Shown: positions 8,448 to 18,143, counted from the stretch's first letter. The stretch: 64,000 nt of DNA from Zobellia roscoffensis (GCF_015330165.1 NZ_JADDXT010000002.1:4318911-4382910); one strand, 5' to 3'. The notes: generated from the sequence alone by a model not told the origin. Numbers and translations are program-made.

Positions 8448-8900
8448 TTATTTAGTATTTTTAATTTCTTCGATCAAAGCATCTATGGTACCTACCAAAG
8501 ATTTTTTAGCTTCAGGATCTTCTAAAGCGGCTTTCAAGATTTTATTGGTCTTTAATTGCTTAATGATTTTTTTGTATTGATCACTCTCAATTTCAAGCTC
8601 CTTTAAAAAAACACTATTATTAATAATGCCTTTTTTACCAAAATCACCCAGGTTTTTAAATTTCAGGGTTTCGTTTACGGTACCGCCGTTTTTATCTTCA
8701 AAAGGAATTTTGAGTTCGGGTTCGTAATGTTCAAAAATATCCTCAACGGTTCTTAGACCTTCTACCACTTCTGGCTTTACCGGTGCATTTGGGGTGAGCT
8801 TACCGGCAATTAAAGCTCTGTTCTGTGGAATTTCGTTCAAGGCTTCACTAGCATCGCCTTTTACTTCGTTACCACCAATACCTACGTTATCAATAGCCAT
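8448..8900 (-). CDS. tssB: T6SS sheath small subunit TssB
   Basis: 150 residues, the size expected for TssB. It has the family's central block (VEGLRTVEDIFEHYEPELKI) followed by a hinge strand (ETLKFKNLGDFGKKGI) and a C-terminal helical part (KTNKILKAALEDPEAKKSL) typical of the sheath small subunit, which pairs with TssC. An ATG start with a free upstream region of 312 bases indicates that the tssB-tssC transcript starts here, separate from the hcp gene upstream, which has its own terminator. Confidence 0.9.
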   Translation of the reverse strand: MAIDNVGIGGNEVKGDASEALNEIPQNRALIAGKLTPNAPVKPEVVEGLRTVEDIFEHYEPELKIPFEDKNGGTVNETLKFKNLGDFGKKGIINNSVFLKELEIESDQYKKIIKQLKTNKILKAALEDPEAKKSLVGTIDALIEEIKNTK

Positions 8901-9213
8901 ATTTAATTTGTTTTAATTTCTAAATTTACTTAAAAAAAAGTTATGCGCAAATAAAGTAACCGATTGTACATAGGTAGGTTTTTTCCTTAATATTACCTAA
9001 ACGTTATCTACGTATAGAAATACGACAATCAGTACTTTTGAATCATAAACTTTCCTAACAGCAATATTTAAAAGGCATTTATACGATATAGATTCATCAC
9101 AATTACCTAGGAAACAGGTATGAAATGTAAAATTTAATAGTTCGTTGGTTAAAACAGTAAAAAAAAGGAGGCGTTTGCTTGCCTCCTTTTCATATTATAG
9201 ATTGATAAATGGA
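8901..9213. other. Intergenic stretch between hcp and tssB
   Basis: Some 312 bases with no gene. It holds the hcp terminator at 9164-9189 (listed separately), and presumably the promoter of tssB-tssC. No clear TAnnTTTG box could be picked out on the minus strand. Nothing else stands out. Confidence 0.5.
9160..9189 (-). terminator. Intrinsic terminator of hcp
   Basis: Perfect 9-bp stem (arms 9164-9172 and 9181-9189, AAAGGAGGC/GCCTCCTTT) with an eight-base loop. On the minus strand it is followed by a run of Ts. It lies about 25 bases beyond the hcp stop, which suits a highly expressed, separately transcribed tube gene. Confidence 0.85.
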
Positions 9214-9603
9214 TTACATTACCCATTCGTTCTGGTGCTGACCACCACCAATACTCAATTCTTTTGCAGACAAAGTAAACGTCTCCGTTAAAGGATTGGT
9301 TCCAGAGGCATCAAAGTTTTCTCTGTACTTTACCATATAGGCTTCCGTAAACTTGATTTCTTTAAGTTTAGCGTCCGTATCTCTTTTTGTGTAAGTAATA
9401 GACCCATCTTTCTTACCGAAGTTATCCATCATTAATTCAACACCGGCAGTGTCGTCATTGGATTCTACAGTAACAGTAATCTTACCTCCTCTTGTTACAG
9501 AAGATGGACGACCTGTTGGATCTGTTTCTTGAAAAAGATCGTAGTTACAATTTAAGATGTTGTACTCTTTTCCTCCTAAATTCAATTTAGCTTTAAAAGA
9601 CAT
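9214..9603 (-). CDS. tssD: Hcp/TssD tube protein, main copy
   Basis: 129 residues starting MSFKAKLNLGGKEYNILNC, a typical Bacteroidota TssD beta-barrel: strands GGKITVTVES, DGSITYTKRD, LKEIKFTEAYMV and a final TFTLSAKELSIGG. This is the structural inner-tube protein and usual secreted marker of the T6SS. It is monocistronic: free upstream region of about 370 bases and a strong terminator just downstream, in line with the need for large amounts of product. The copy at 6549-6938 is a diverged paralogue. Confidence 0.9.
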   Translation of the reverse strand: MSFKAKLNLGGKEYNILNCNYDLFQETDPTGRPSSVTRGGKITVTVESNDDTAGVELMMDNFGKKDGSITYTKRDTDAKLKEIKFTEAYMVKYRENFDASGTNPLTETFTLSAKELSIGGGQHQNEWVM

Positions 9604-9975
9604 AAAAAATAATTTTTGTGGTAATTAATACCTGATTAAATATATATAAACGTCAATAAGACAATGCTAAACTATTAAATATCTGATAGTCTCCAAATAT
9701 TTTTCGATAAAGTGCAAGCTTTTATAAGTATTCGACATAAAAAATAACGTAGGAAAAAAGCTATTTTAATAATAGCAAATACCACTATATACTGAAGATA
9801 AATTCATTGCCAATATACCATTTTAACAGGGAACAATTCGTGAAGTAAACCTATTCCATAAACCTGAATTAAGACCCGATAAAAAATGCAAGTTTTTTAA
9901 AAAACCACTCTTCTTCCTCTTGTCGAGTCACACCAACCTAGTAATTCTTATATTAAGTCCGCACGAAAGCATCCA
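9604..9975. other. Intergenic stretch upstream of hcp
   Basis: About 370 AT-rich bases without a gene, between the hcp start and the end of the PKD protein gene, both on the minus strand. It must hold the hcp promoter and probably the end of the PKD gene's transcript. I found no unambiguous -7 box, terminator hairpin or operator in it. Confidence 0.4.
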
Positions 9976-10995
9976 CTAAAAACTCTTCCAGAACAATCCT
10001 TTTTTGGTCCGCATGTCAACTGTCATACTTTTTATACAACCAGTTTGCTTATCCCTATAGAGTTTAAGGCTATTGATTTCTATTTTAACGTCCCGTACCG
10101 CTTTAAAGAATTGGCTAACCGTAAAACGATCTCCGCTTTTATTGAAAACAGGAATGTTCGTTACACAAAAATAGTTTCGGATGCTAACGTCATCTAGATT
10201 TCTGACCGAGTACCTTAATAACATATCTTCTATCTCTTCATTTGAGATTTCAATATATGGAGGTTTGTCTACAGTATCTTCTTCTACAACTATAGGTTTC
10301 TCTTCTTTTGGGGCTTCAGGAATTGTTGCCAAAACATTTTCTATGGGCGCACTAGCATTTCTACTTCTACTAATTCTTACTTTCTTTTTGGAAGGGTATA
10401 CCGTTAAAATACGCTTTGCCTCGTGTCTGCGATCACCATTCACCACAAGTAGAATCGTTTTTTCCCCGGGAGACTTGTAAGTATATGTTTCCCTTCTATC
10501 ATTGCCGTCTACAGTTGCTGTTTCCCCAAAGCTCCATTGCCAAGAAGTAGCGAATTTGGAATCGTTAAAAAATTCGACTTCATCACCTACCCTAACCTGT
10601 TTTGGCAAAACAATATTGGGAATAAGCTTAGCATCACGCACTATCTTGTCCTTAGATATTACAATTTCACGAGATGCTACACATTCGCCATTCATTTGTA
10701 AAGAAATCGAATATTTACCAGGTTTTTTAAATTGATGAACAACGTCTGACCGGAACGCCTCAGGTTCATTGTCCCCAAAATTCCAAGTCCAGTTAAATCC
10801 TGAAGGATCCGTGCTTTTAAATTCTATTAAATCTTCAGTTGTGTAGGAATTGGAAATAATCTCAAAATCTACATTGCTACAATCAACCTCACTGTTCAAA
10901 CGAAAAGAAAAAAGGGCTAATCCCGCAAAGAACAATACTAAAAAAGTGATAAACACGTTAAGGTCAAAGTGAGTTTTAATACTTTTATTATTCAT
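9976..10995 (-). CDS. PKD-domain membrane protein, TssP candidate
   Basis: 339 residues. One membrane helix near the N-terminus (about residues 11-28, VFITFLVLFFAGLALFSF) puts the rest in the periplasm. Two PKD-like Ig domains follow, each with the diagnostic strand and WxFG phrase: FNWTWNFGDNEP with GKYSISLQMNG (about 60-105), and TSWQWSFGETATVDG with GEKTILLVVNG (about 145-190). A linker rich in Glu/Lys/Pro leads to an unknown C-terminal domain. Bacteroidota T6SS use a membrane complex of TssN, O, P, Q and R instead of TssJLM. The gene is divergent from the core operon, so TssP is the most likely identity; the letter is less sure than the architecture. Confidence 0.6.
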   Translation of the reverse strand: MNNKSIKTHFDLNVFITFLVLFFAGLALFSFRLNSEVDCSNVDFEIISNSYTTEDLIEFKSTDPSGFNWTWNFGDNEPEAFRSDVVHQFKKPGKYSISLQMNGECVASREIVISKDKIVRDAKLIPNIVLPKQVRVGDEVEFFNDSKFATSWQWSFGETATVDGNDRRETYTYKSPGEKTILLVVNGDRRHEAKRILTVYPSKKKVRISRSRNASAPIENVLATIPEAPKEEKPIVVEEDTVDKPPYIEISNEEIEDMLLRYSVRNLDDVSIRNYFCVTNIPVFNKSGDRFTVSQFFKAVRDVKIEINSLKLYRDKQTGCIKSMTVDMRTKKGLFWKSF

Positions 10996-11050
10996 AATTA
11001 ATCTCTAATTTTATCCATTGTTCCCTTCAATTAAATGTACGATTTTTTAT

Positions 11051-11677
11051 ATGAAATTAAAACTGTCTTTTCTTTTAATTATTGCCTTGCTTAGCGGTTG
11101 TGCCAATAAAACTGCCGTAGCCGGCCAAGGCGAGTATTATAGGCAAGAAATAGAAAAATCCAAACGTTTGGCCGCAGCAAAAGTAGTGCAAGATAAAAAA
11201 GAAATTACCATAGTAGAACCCTCCTACCTAACTAAGGAACAAAGACTGGGTTTTTCTGAATTATTAGGTGTCCCGTATGAAGACCTAGAAAACGAAAAAT
11301 TGTATGCAAGTATAGATGAATGGATGGGCACGCCCTACCAATGGGGAGGCACTACCAAAAATGGAGTTGATTGTTCTGCCTATGTACAAGATATTTATGA
11401 AAAAGTTTATGGTTTAAAACTTCCAAGAACTTCTATCCAACAGTTTGATTTTGATATAAAAGCTCACTTTTCCGGTCAAAAATTTTTAAGACAAGGGGAT
11501 TTACTTTTTTTTAGATTACGAGATGAAGACAAAGTGGTTTCCCACGTGGGCATTTACCTTCAAAACGGAAAATTTACAGGATCAAATTCCCCCCATGGAG
11601 TTCAAATTGCAGACTTGAACTCAAAATATTGGCAAGATAGATTCGTCTCTGGCGCACGTTTGCTCAAAAACCTGTAA
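11051..11677 (+). CDS. NlpC/P60 lipoprotein at the head of the T6SS operon
   Basis: 208 residues from the ATG at 11051 (an in-frame ATG at 11018 would add 11 residues before the signal and is unlikely). The signal ends in the lipobox LLSGC (cysteine at residue 17). Residues about 95-208 are an NlpC/P60 cysteine-peptidase domain with nucleophile Cys108 in DCSAY, His165 in SHVGIYL and a third polar residue His182. Such enzymes cut peptide links in peptidoglycan. Position two bases before tssG suggests it opens the wall for assembly of the membrane complex, or fills the lipoprotein (TssQ) place; both are inference. Confidence 0.8.
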   Translation: MKLKLSFLLIIALLSGCANKTAVAGQGEYYRQEIEKSKRLAAAKVVQDKKEITIVEPSYLTKEQRLGFSELLGVPYEDLENEKLYASIDEWMGTPYQWGGTTKNGVDCSAYVQDIYEKVYGLKLPRTSIQQFDFDIKAHFSGQKFLRQGDLLFFRLRDEDKVVSHVGIYLQNGKFTGSNSPHGVQIADLNSKYWQDRFVSGARLLKNL

Positions 11678-11679
11678 AC

Positions 11680-12588
11680 ATGAAAAGCCTTTCCCCAGAA
11701 AAAATACAGCAAGAGCTGTTCGACCTTGATTTTGATCTAAAGGCAGAAACCTTTATTTCTTATTTAAATAATGAAGAGACAGCAATTGATATAGTTCTTA
11801 GAGACTTCTTTAAAAGACGCTTTAGTAAAGACATAACGACTATACAGGAAAGTCTGGACAAAAAGAACACTATAGAGGTATCGTTAAGCCGCAGAAGTTT
11901 TTATAATATTTTTCCCGAACGTTTTTTTCACCAAACTTATTCCGGAACGCCATATGTAGAAACCATGGTTACGGATTATAACGGTAGAAAGATTGAAGAA
12001 GAAAATGCCCGAAAGTTTTTCAAGCCCTTGGAAACCGAATTTTTTCTTCAGCGTGTTGCCATAGAGTCAGCTGAAGACCTTACCTTTAAATCTTTAGGCA
12101 GTCCGGAATTGGTTGGCTTTTTATTAAATCTTTGGCAAATAGACTCTAGAATCCCGGCAAGTACGGCTGCAAAAATTCTTAAAACAATGCCTTTCATGTA
12201 CAAGATAGCCGGTGATTTGCCGTTGTTACAATTAGTATTGGAAAACATTATTGAAGAAAAGCTAATAATTGAGAAAGATTATGCCACTATAGCATCGGAA
12301 ACGAAGCAAGAACCATGGCAATTGGGAATAAATATGGCTACTGAAGGAAAACCTGTTACCTTTCTTCCAAAATACATTTTTATCATTGACAAAATAAGAC
12401 GACCTGAAAAAATAGTTGATTACATGCCCAATGGAAAAATTAATGTACTAATGAATTTCTTTTTGGAACACACCTTGCCCTATGAGGCCGATTTTGAAAT
12501 AAAATTTACGCTGGCAGATAAAGAAAGAGAATTTGTGATGAGCGAAGATATATATTCCGGAAGACTTGGCGTATCCGCTACAATTTAG
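11680..12588 (+). CDS. tssG: T6SS baseplate protein TssG
   Basis: 302 residues, in line with Bacteroidota TssG. Recognised from its position in the operon, from the block SRRSFYNIFPERFFHQ near residue 75, and from the C-terminal part with PEKIVDYMPNG and the strand EADFEIKFTLAD. TssG together with TssF and TssE forms the baseplate wedge in the cytoplasm. It begins two bases after the NlpC/P60 stop and ends six bases before tssN, so it is part of the tightly packed core operon. Confidence 0.8.
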   Translation: MKSLSPEKIQQELFDLDFDLKAETFISYLNNEETAIDIVLRDFFKRRFSKDITTIQESLDKKNTIEVSLSRRSFYNIFPERFFHQTYSGTPYVETMVTDYNGRKIEEENARKFFKPLETEFFLQRVAIESAEDLTFKSLGSPELVGFLLNLWQIDSRIPASTAAKILKTMPFMYKIAGDLPLLQLVLENIIEEKLIIEKDYATIASETKQEPWQLGINMATEGKPVTFLPKYIFIIDKIRRPEKIVDYMPNGKINVLMNFFLEHTLPYEADFEIKFTLADKEREFVMSEDIYSGRLGVSATI

Positions 12589-12594
12589 ACCCCT

Positions 12595-13461
12595 ATGATT
12601 GGAAGTTACTTGAAAAGATTTATAAACGTAGAAGCCCTGATTCCTTTTGCAATGGTCTTGGTTTTTATTTTGTTGGCTCTTGGTTTACTGGCCCGGAAAA
12701 CCCCTGGTTTCAAAACTAGAAGGAAAAAATATTACTATTACCTTGCTGCGCTAATTGCCGTAATGGGCATATTTTTAGCAATAATATACAACCTGAAACA
12801 GTCTGCATTAATGTTCCGTTATTTTTGGATATTAGCCTTTGCAACGGTAATGGGCGGTCTTCACGTGTTTTTCTACCGCTATCTGTTTGAAAAATTCGAT
12901 ATAGATAAGGGGCTAAAAGAATTACTTTATGGAATTATAACCTCCTTTGCGGTTATGGTCCCCGTAATCCTTATTGCGGCGCACTATAAAGATTTGCAAT
13001 ATCTGCCCTATTATTTTCTGACGATTGCGGCATTTACCATACCTACAAGCTTTTTTGTACTCTATAAATATTCGGTTTCAATTCCTGTAAAGTTATACAC
13101 CAAATGGTATTACCCGTTACAGAAAAAATACGATACACCTGAGCATTACGAACTAAAGAACATGATCATACTTAACTTTATGTTCTACAAAAATACCGAA
13201 GCTGGGGAAATGACCAGCTTTAAAGCCAAAGCACCCAAAAATATGGAATTCGGCCGGCTGTTCTTTTTCTTTATAAACGATTATAACGTTAAAAAAACAA
13301 CAACCAAAATAGAACTAACGGATGCATCAGGTGACCCTCACGGTTGGTATTTTTATAGCAAACCAAAGTGGTACGGAGCTTCTAAACATATAGATTCAGA
13401 GCTTACTGTAGAAGATAATAACCTAAACGATGGCGATGTAGTAATTTGCCAACGTATATAA
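12595..13461 (+). CDS. tssN: T6SS membrane protein TssN
   Basis: 288 residues. Five membrane helices can be read in the first 160 residues (about 14-33, 46-66, 76-94, 108-128 and 135-157), followed by a soluble C-terminal domain of about 125 residues. That architecture and its place between tssG and tssK are typical of TssN, the Bacteroidota-specific inner-membrane protein known to link the membrane complex to the baseplate. It ends 10 bases before tssK. Confidence 0.85.
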   Translation: MIGSYLKRFINVEALIPFAMVLVFILLALGLLARKTPGFKTRRKKYYYYLAALIAVMGIFLAIIYNLKQSALMFRYFWILAFATVMGGLHVFFYRYLFEKFDIDKGLKELLYGIITSFAVMVPVILIAAHYKDLQYLPYYFLTIAAFTIPTSFFVLYKYSVSIPVKLYTKWYYPLQKKYDTPEHYELKNMIILNFMFYKNTEAGEMTSFKAKAPKNMEFGRLFFFFINDYNVKKTTTKIELTDASGDPHGWYFYSKPKWYGASKHIDSELTVEDNNLNDGDVVICQRI

Positions 13462-13471
13462 CGTAAATATC

Positions 13472-14614
13472 ATGATAGAGGATATCAAGAACTTTAAAAT
13501 TAATTGGGTAGACGGCATGAAAATCTCCAAGGAGCATTTTGAAAGCCTTCAGAATTTTGCCGAAAACAGTATAAAAGATGCCTATGTTGTTCGTAAAGGA
13601 AGATACGGTCATGGTTTTTTAGCGTCTTATCTGGATGGTAATAATGAGTACGCCATAAACCTGGACATTCACAAAAGCCTAAAGGTAAGCATCAAAAAAT
13701 TACGAGCGATTACCCCAAACGGAAACCGAATAGAGATTACAGAAAATACGCCTTCCGTTAAAGAAGAAATTGTGGTTGATGAATTAGCGGACAGTAAGCT
13801 TGATGAAGGCTTTCTGCTAATAAACCTAGATACGGAGCACACCATACCTTTTGGAGAACAGGACCCAAAGGAAATTCCACCAAGACATCCATTTTTGACC
13901 AACGGTCAGTTTTTTACTTTTATTACCAGTGATGATTTAGCAAAATCAGGACTGTCCGGCAACCAACTCCCAATTGCCAAAATTCAAAAAGAAGGCAAAA
14001 GCCTTTCTATTGCAACAGACTATATACCTCCTAGTTTAACTCTAGGCGCTCATGAAAGTTTAATCGACTTTTATAACGATACCGAAAACTTCGTAAAAAT
14101 GACAGAACGCAACGCAATTCTTATCGTTCAAAAAATTATGGCGAAGCAGAGCGATAATCCCGTTGCGGATGCCATGCATTTGGCGGTTGATAAAGCGTAT
14201 GCATACCTTGCTCAGCAGATTACAAAGATAAAATGGGAAGAGTATGATATGCACCCAAAGGAGCTTTTAGAAATTATTGTGAGTTTTGCCCGAGTTTTTA
14301 AAGGATCTGTAGACATCTCATCATCACAGAATAAAGAAGAACTTTTTAATTATTTTGGAGAATGGACCGAATTAAAAGGAGGTGATTATGAAAAAATTTT
14401 CACGGATGTAATCAACATGCAATACAATCATAACGATGTGAACCAAAACCTAATTTTAGCGTCTGGCTTCATGAACGTTATTGACCGTTTGCTTACCGTG
14501 TTAACACAAGTTGATTATATCGGAAAACGAAGGGATATGGGCATTTTCGTAAATGAAAACATAGTCCAGAACAAACAGGACAAATCCAACAAACCTTCTT
14601 TCCTAGCTGATTAA
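13472..14614 (+). CDS. tssK: T6SS baseplate protein TssK
   Basis: 380 residues. The N-terminus contains NWVDGMKISKEHFESLQNF, the family signature (tryptophan, Gly-Met, then His-Phe) of TssK, the trimeric adaptor between baseplate and membrane complex. The central part with PPRHPFLTNGQF and the helical C-terminal domain fit as well. It lies between tssN and tssO with gaps of 10 and 9 bases, consistent with one operon. Confidence 0.88.
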   Translation: MIEDIKNFKINWVDGMKISKEHFESLQNFAENSIKDAYVVRKGRYGHGFLASYLDGNNEYAINLDIHKSLKVSIKKLRAITPNGNRIEITENTPSVKEEIVVDELADSKLDEGFLLINLDTEHTIPFGEQDPKEIPPRHPFLTNGQFFTFITSDDLAKSGLSGNQLPIAKIQKEGKSLSIATDYIPPSLTLGAHESLIDFYNDTENFVKMTERNAILIVQKIMAKQSDNPVADAMHLAVDKAYAYLAQQITKIKWEEYDMHPKELLEIIVSFARVFKGSVDISSSQNKEELFNYFGEWTELKGGDYEKIFTDVINMQYNHNDVNQNLILASGFMNVIDRLLTVLTQVDYIGKRRDMGIFVNENIVQNKQDKSNKPSFLAD

Positions 14615-14623
14615 AATTCTATT

Positions 14624-15133
14624 ATGGAGATACTAAACAAAAAAGAACGAACTTCCTCTTTCCTATTGTTCTTACTAATGTTCGCCATAACGGTGGGTAT
14701 TCTGTTCACGGCTTTTTTCTATAGCTACAAACTACCTTGGAAGGAAAATGCCGTTCTGCGTAAGGAGAATAAAAAAATGCAATATGAATTTATCTACCAG
14801 AAAAAATTTATAAATGCGCTAGAAGGGGTGGACAAACAAATAGATTCTTTGGATACCGTAAAAGAAGGTTGGTTTTTTGTAGAACAGTCCATTATCAAAA
14901 ACCTTATAGACCTTAGAAGTGATATTCCTAAAGATTCTTTGGATGACCGCAGTATGTACGAAAACTTGGTCCTTACCTACAACAAATTGGTAGATGCCAA
15001 AAGAGATTTAAAGCAAGTAGAGAGCGCCAGACAGGAAATAAACGACCTAGAGGAGCAAATTACCGATTACGAAAAAGAAATCAGCAGGCTCAATACCGCA
15101 TTAGATCTTGCCAAACGTATGAACCGAAACTAA
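14624..15133 (+). CDS. tssO: T6SS membrane protein TssO
   Basis: 169 residues. A single N-terminal membrane helix (about residues 12-33, SFLLFLLMFAITVGILFTAF) is followed by a long charged, helical region ending in a coiled coil (about residues 130-165, with EINDLEEQITDYEKEISRLN). This is the usual build of TssO, an inner-membrane component of the Bacteroidota T6SS membrane complex with its bulk in the periplasm. It sits 7 bases before clpV. Confidence 0.82.
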   Translation: MEILNKKERTSSFLLFLLMFAITVGILFTAFFYSYKLPWKENAVLRKENKKMQYEFIYQKKFINALEGVDKQIDSLDTVKEGWFFVEQSIIKNLIDLRSDIPKDSLDDRSMYENLVLTYNKLVDAKRDLKQVESARQEINDLEEQITDYEKEISRLNTALDLAKRMNRN

Positions 15134-15140
15134 CCATTGC

Positions 15141-17603
15141 ATGAATACTGAATTAGAGAAAGCTATACATATTGCCACACAACTTGCCGAAGAACACCAA
15201 CATGAAAGCTTTGGCCCCGCTCATTTAATCAAAGCCTCTTTAAACAGGGACCTTTCTTTACTTCGTATTTTACACGACAAAGGGGTTGATGTATACTTTA
15301 TAGAAGAGTGGGCAGATGTTAATATGGAATCCCACCCTAAACGTACCAGTCGCACTTTGGCGGTAAAAGCTAGTTCAGAGGCAAAAATGGTCTTTGTTGA
15401 GGCGGAAGAGATACAGACCAAGTTAAACAGACCAGATGTAGACCTTATCTGCTTATTCATATCTGCTATTACGCCAGGTGTAGGTTTTAGTTTCGATAAA
15501 GTAAAATCACTACCCGTTAGCAGCTCAGAACTATTCGATAGTTTTTCTAACGGTACGGATAGCAAAGGTGCAGCTAACAAGAAAAGCGTAAATACTACAA
15601 ACGATTTTACACCCGACACCGATGTTCTAAAAAAATATACCAACGATTTACTTGTTGAAGCTGCCGGTGGTTATTATGACCATATCATAAATCGTGATCG
15701 GGAGCTAAAGCAAATCGCTGAAATCCTTAGCCGAAAATCCAAGCCCAACGTAATGGTGCAAGGCGAGTCCGGTGTAGGCAAAACTGTTTTGATACATAAT
15801 TTGGCCAAGGAAATTCACTCCAGAAAAATCGTGGATACTTTACAAGAGGCCACCTTATTAGAAGTAGATACCGCCATTTTACTTTCTGGAGCTTCGTATA
15901 AAGGAGAAGTTGAAGATCGTTTACAAAGTATCTTTAACGAGGCAAAAAACCTGGTAAAACCTATTCTATTTATAGATGACTTTCATGTGCTGTTACAAGA
16001 CGCGTCTGCAAGCCAAGGCATTTTAAATGTTATTAAATCGGAATTAAATAAAGGTGAGGTTATCTTGATCGGGGCAACCACAGCAGATAGTTATAGAAAA
16101 CACATCGCCAATGATGACGGACTTAACAGAAGATTTGAATCCGTTACCGTAAAAGAGCCTGATCCAGAAATGGCTTTTCGTATCTTAAAAAGTGTTGGCC
16201 AGACCTATACTGAGCATCATGTGCTCACTATTGATGATGAGGCGCTAAAAGAATCCATTCGCCTGGCAAAACGGTATTTAAAAGAGAAAAGCTTACCAGA
16301 TTCCGCATTGGATTTGGTAGATAGAACAATGGCCGCCGCCAATGTGTCCACACAATCCTTGCCAACAGATTTACAAGATCTGAACGATAAGCTCAATGCA
16401 ATAGCTTCTAAAACGGAAAAACAAAAGGAGTCCGAAAAAATTCAAGCTATAGATTGGGTCTACATCGAATTAAAAAATAGATTAAGTCCTATTGTAACCG
16501 GAAAATTTGATACGGAAGATAGCTTACGTCTACCTACCTATGAAAAAAAATCAGCTTACATAAATAGTATATTATCCGGTATAACGGAACATTCCAAAGA
16601 AAAACGAACTGCTGTTACCGAAGAGGATTTAGCAGCCATGGTTGCCGGTATAACTGGTATTCCTGCAGGAAAGGTACAATCCCAAGAACGTGAGCGACTG
16701 CTGGAAATGGAGACTACGCTTATGAAAAGGGTCATTGGTCAAGATAACGCCATTAAAACCGTTACGGAAGCCATTATAGAATCTAGATCAGGGCTTTCCA
16801 AGGCCGGGCAACCCATTGGTTCTTTTTTCTTTTCAGGACCTACCGGAACCGGTAAAACGGAACTGGCAAAATCGTTAGCGGAATTTCTGTTTAATGATGA
16901 ATCGGCCATCATACGCTTTGATATGTCCGAATTTAAGGAAGAACATTCCGCAGCCTTGCTTTATGGAGCTCCTCCGGGATATGTAGGGTATGAAGAAGGC
17001 GGTGTCTTGGTAAATAAAATACGCCAAAAACCATATTCAATCGTACTTTTTGATGAAATTGAAAAAGCCCATCAATCCGTTTTTGATGTATTCTTACAAA
17101 TACTTGACGAAGGGAAACTAAACGATCGTTTGGGGAAAGTGGGTGATTTTTCAAACGCCGTTATCTTGTTCACTTCAAACATTGGTTCCGATTTTATCAG
17201 CAAATCAATAGAAGGAGGAAAAATACCCAAATCCAATGAGCTGCTAGAAATAATGGCCAGCTATTTTAGACCGGAATTTTTAGGCCGAATAACTGAAATT
17301 GTTCCTTTCGCTCCCATTTCCGAGAAAAACGCTCCGTTTATTTTCGATTTACACTTAAAAAAGGAGCTCTTGGTACTAACGGAAAGATTGGGAATAACCT
17401 TAGAAATAGACAAAAAAACCAAAGAACATTTATCCTTAGACGGGTTCTCCCCAACCTATGGTGTACGCCCGCTCAAGGCCGTTATCCGTAATAAATTAAA
17501 AAGGCCGTTGTCCAAAATGATTATCTCGGGAGAGATAAAGGCACCACAAACGGTAAATGTTGCGTTAAAGAAAGGTGAACTGGAATTTAAGGTAAAGAAA
17601 TAA
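15141..17603 (+). CDS. tssH: T6SS disassembly ATPase TssH (ClpV)
   Basis: 820 residues, the normal ClpV length. It has an N-domain (about 1-140), then two AAA+ modules. First module: Walker A GESGVGKT at residues 208-215 and Walker B ending Asp279-Asp280 (ILFIDD). Second module: Walker A GPTGTGKT at 566-573 and Walker B VLFDE at 635-639. A rather short middle domain (about 380-440) lies between them. ClpV pulls apart contracted TssB/TssC sheaths so that they can be reused. The T6SS context separates it from the general chaperone ClpB. Confidence 0.92.
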   Translation: MNTELEKAIHIATQLAEEHQHESFGPAHLIKASLNRDLSLLRILHDKGVDVYFIEEWADVNMESHPKRTSRTLAVKASSEAKMVFVEAEEIQTKLNRPDVDLICLFISAITPGVGFSFDKVKSLPVSSSELFDSFSNGTDSKGAANKKSVNTTNDFTPDTDVLKKYTNDLLVEAAGGYYDHIINRDRELKQIAEILSRKSKPNVMVQGESGVGKTVLIHNLAKEIHSRKIVDTLQEATLLEVDTAILLSGASYKGEVEDRLQSIFNEAKNLVKPILFIDDFHVLLQDASASQGILNVIKSELNKGEVILIGATTADSYRKHIANDDGLNRRFESVTVKEPDPEMAFRILKSVGQTYTEHHVLTIDDEALKESIRLAKRYLKEKSLPDSALDLVDRTMAAANVSTQSLPTDLQDLNDKLNAIASKTEKQKESEKIQAIDWVYIELKNRLSPIVTGKFDTEDSLRLPTYEKKSAYINSILSGITEHSKEKRTAVTEEDLAAMVAGITGIPAGKVQSQERERLLEMETTLMKRVIGQDNAIKTVTEAIIESRSGLSKAGQPIGSFFFSGPTGTGKTELAKSLAEFLFNDESAIIRFDMSEFKEEHSAALLYGAPPGYVGYEEGGVLVNKIRQKPYSIVLFDEIEKAHQSVFDVFLQILDEGKLNDRLGKVGDFSNAVILFTSNIGSDFISKSIEGGKIPKSNELLEIMASYFRPEFLGRITEIVPFAPISEKNAPFIFDLHLKKELLVLTERLGITLEIDKKTKEHLSLDGFSPTYGVRPLKAVIRNKLKRPLSKMIISGEIKAPQTVNVALKKGELEFKVKK

Positions 17604-17651
17604 GCAAGCTAGTTCGTTCATAGTAGTATTAACCGTATCTGAAAAAAAATA

Positions 17652-18083
17652 ATGGCTAAACCGTATTACCAAGCACCATTTGATTTCAAACGTTTTTTTG
17701 AAAAGAAAGAGCTAAAGAAATTAACGCTACAAGATTCTATTTCTCAATTCATAAGTGTGATTATAACCACCTATTTTGAGGAATATACTTTTGATGAGCA
17801 TTTTGGTAGTGAAATCTGGGAAACGGATTTTGACCTTTTGGTAAATACCAATGTTCTAAAAGAGAGAATTAAAAAGTCGTTAACGGCACAAATAAAGACT
17901 TACGAAAAACGCCTATCGAATATAGACCTAAATATTGAGTTGATGGAAAGCCTGTCTTCCAAAACCAATAAGGTTCGCTTAAAGAAATACCTCTATATCA
18001 CCATAAAAGGTACAATTGTAAAGACAGATGAGCCGTTTACATTTAATGGAGACTACTATTTAGCTCCATTATCGTATAAATAA
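17652..18083 (+). CDS. tssE: T6SS baseplate protein TssE (gp25-like)
   Basis: 143 residues, the gp25/GPW lysozyme-like fold size. Diagnostic features are the N-terminal KPYYQAPFDFKRFFEKK region, the block HFGSEIWETDF and the C-terminal strand LYITIKGTIVKTDEPFTF. TssE starts sheath assembly in the baseplate. It follows clpV by 48 bases and precedes tssF by 60 bases. Confidence 0.83.
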   Translation: MAKPYYQAPFDFKRFFEKKELKKLTLQDSISQFISVIITTYFEEYTFDEHFGSEIWETDFDLLVNTNVLKERIKKSLTAQIKTYEKRLSNIDLNIELMESLSSKTNKVRLKKYLYITIKGTIVKTDEPFTFNGDYYLAPLSYK

Positions 18084-18143
18084 TAAGTTAATAGGAGTTA
18101 GTACCGAAGAACTAGATTCAATTATCAGCCAAAAAACAACTAA

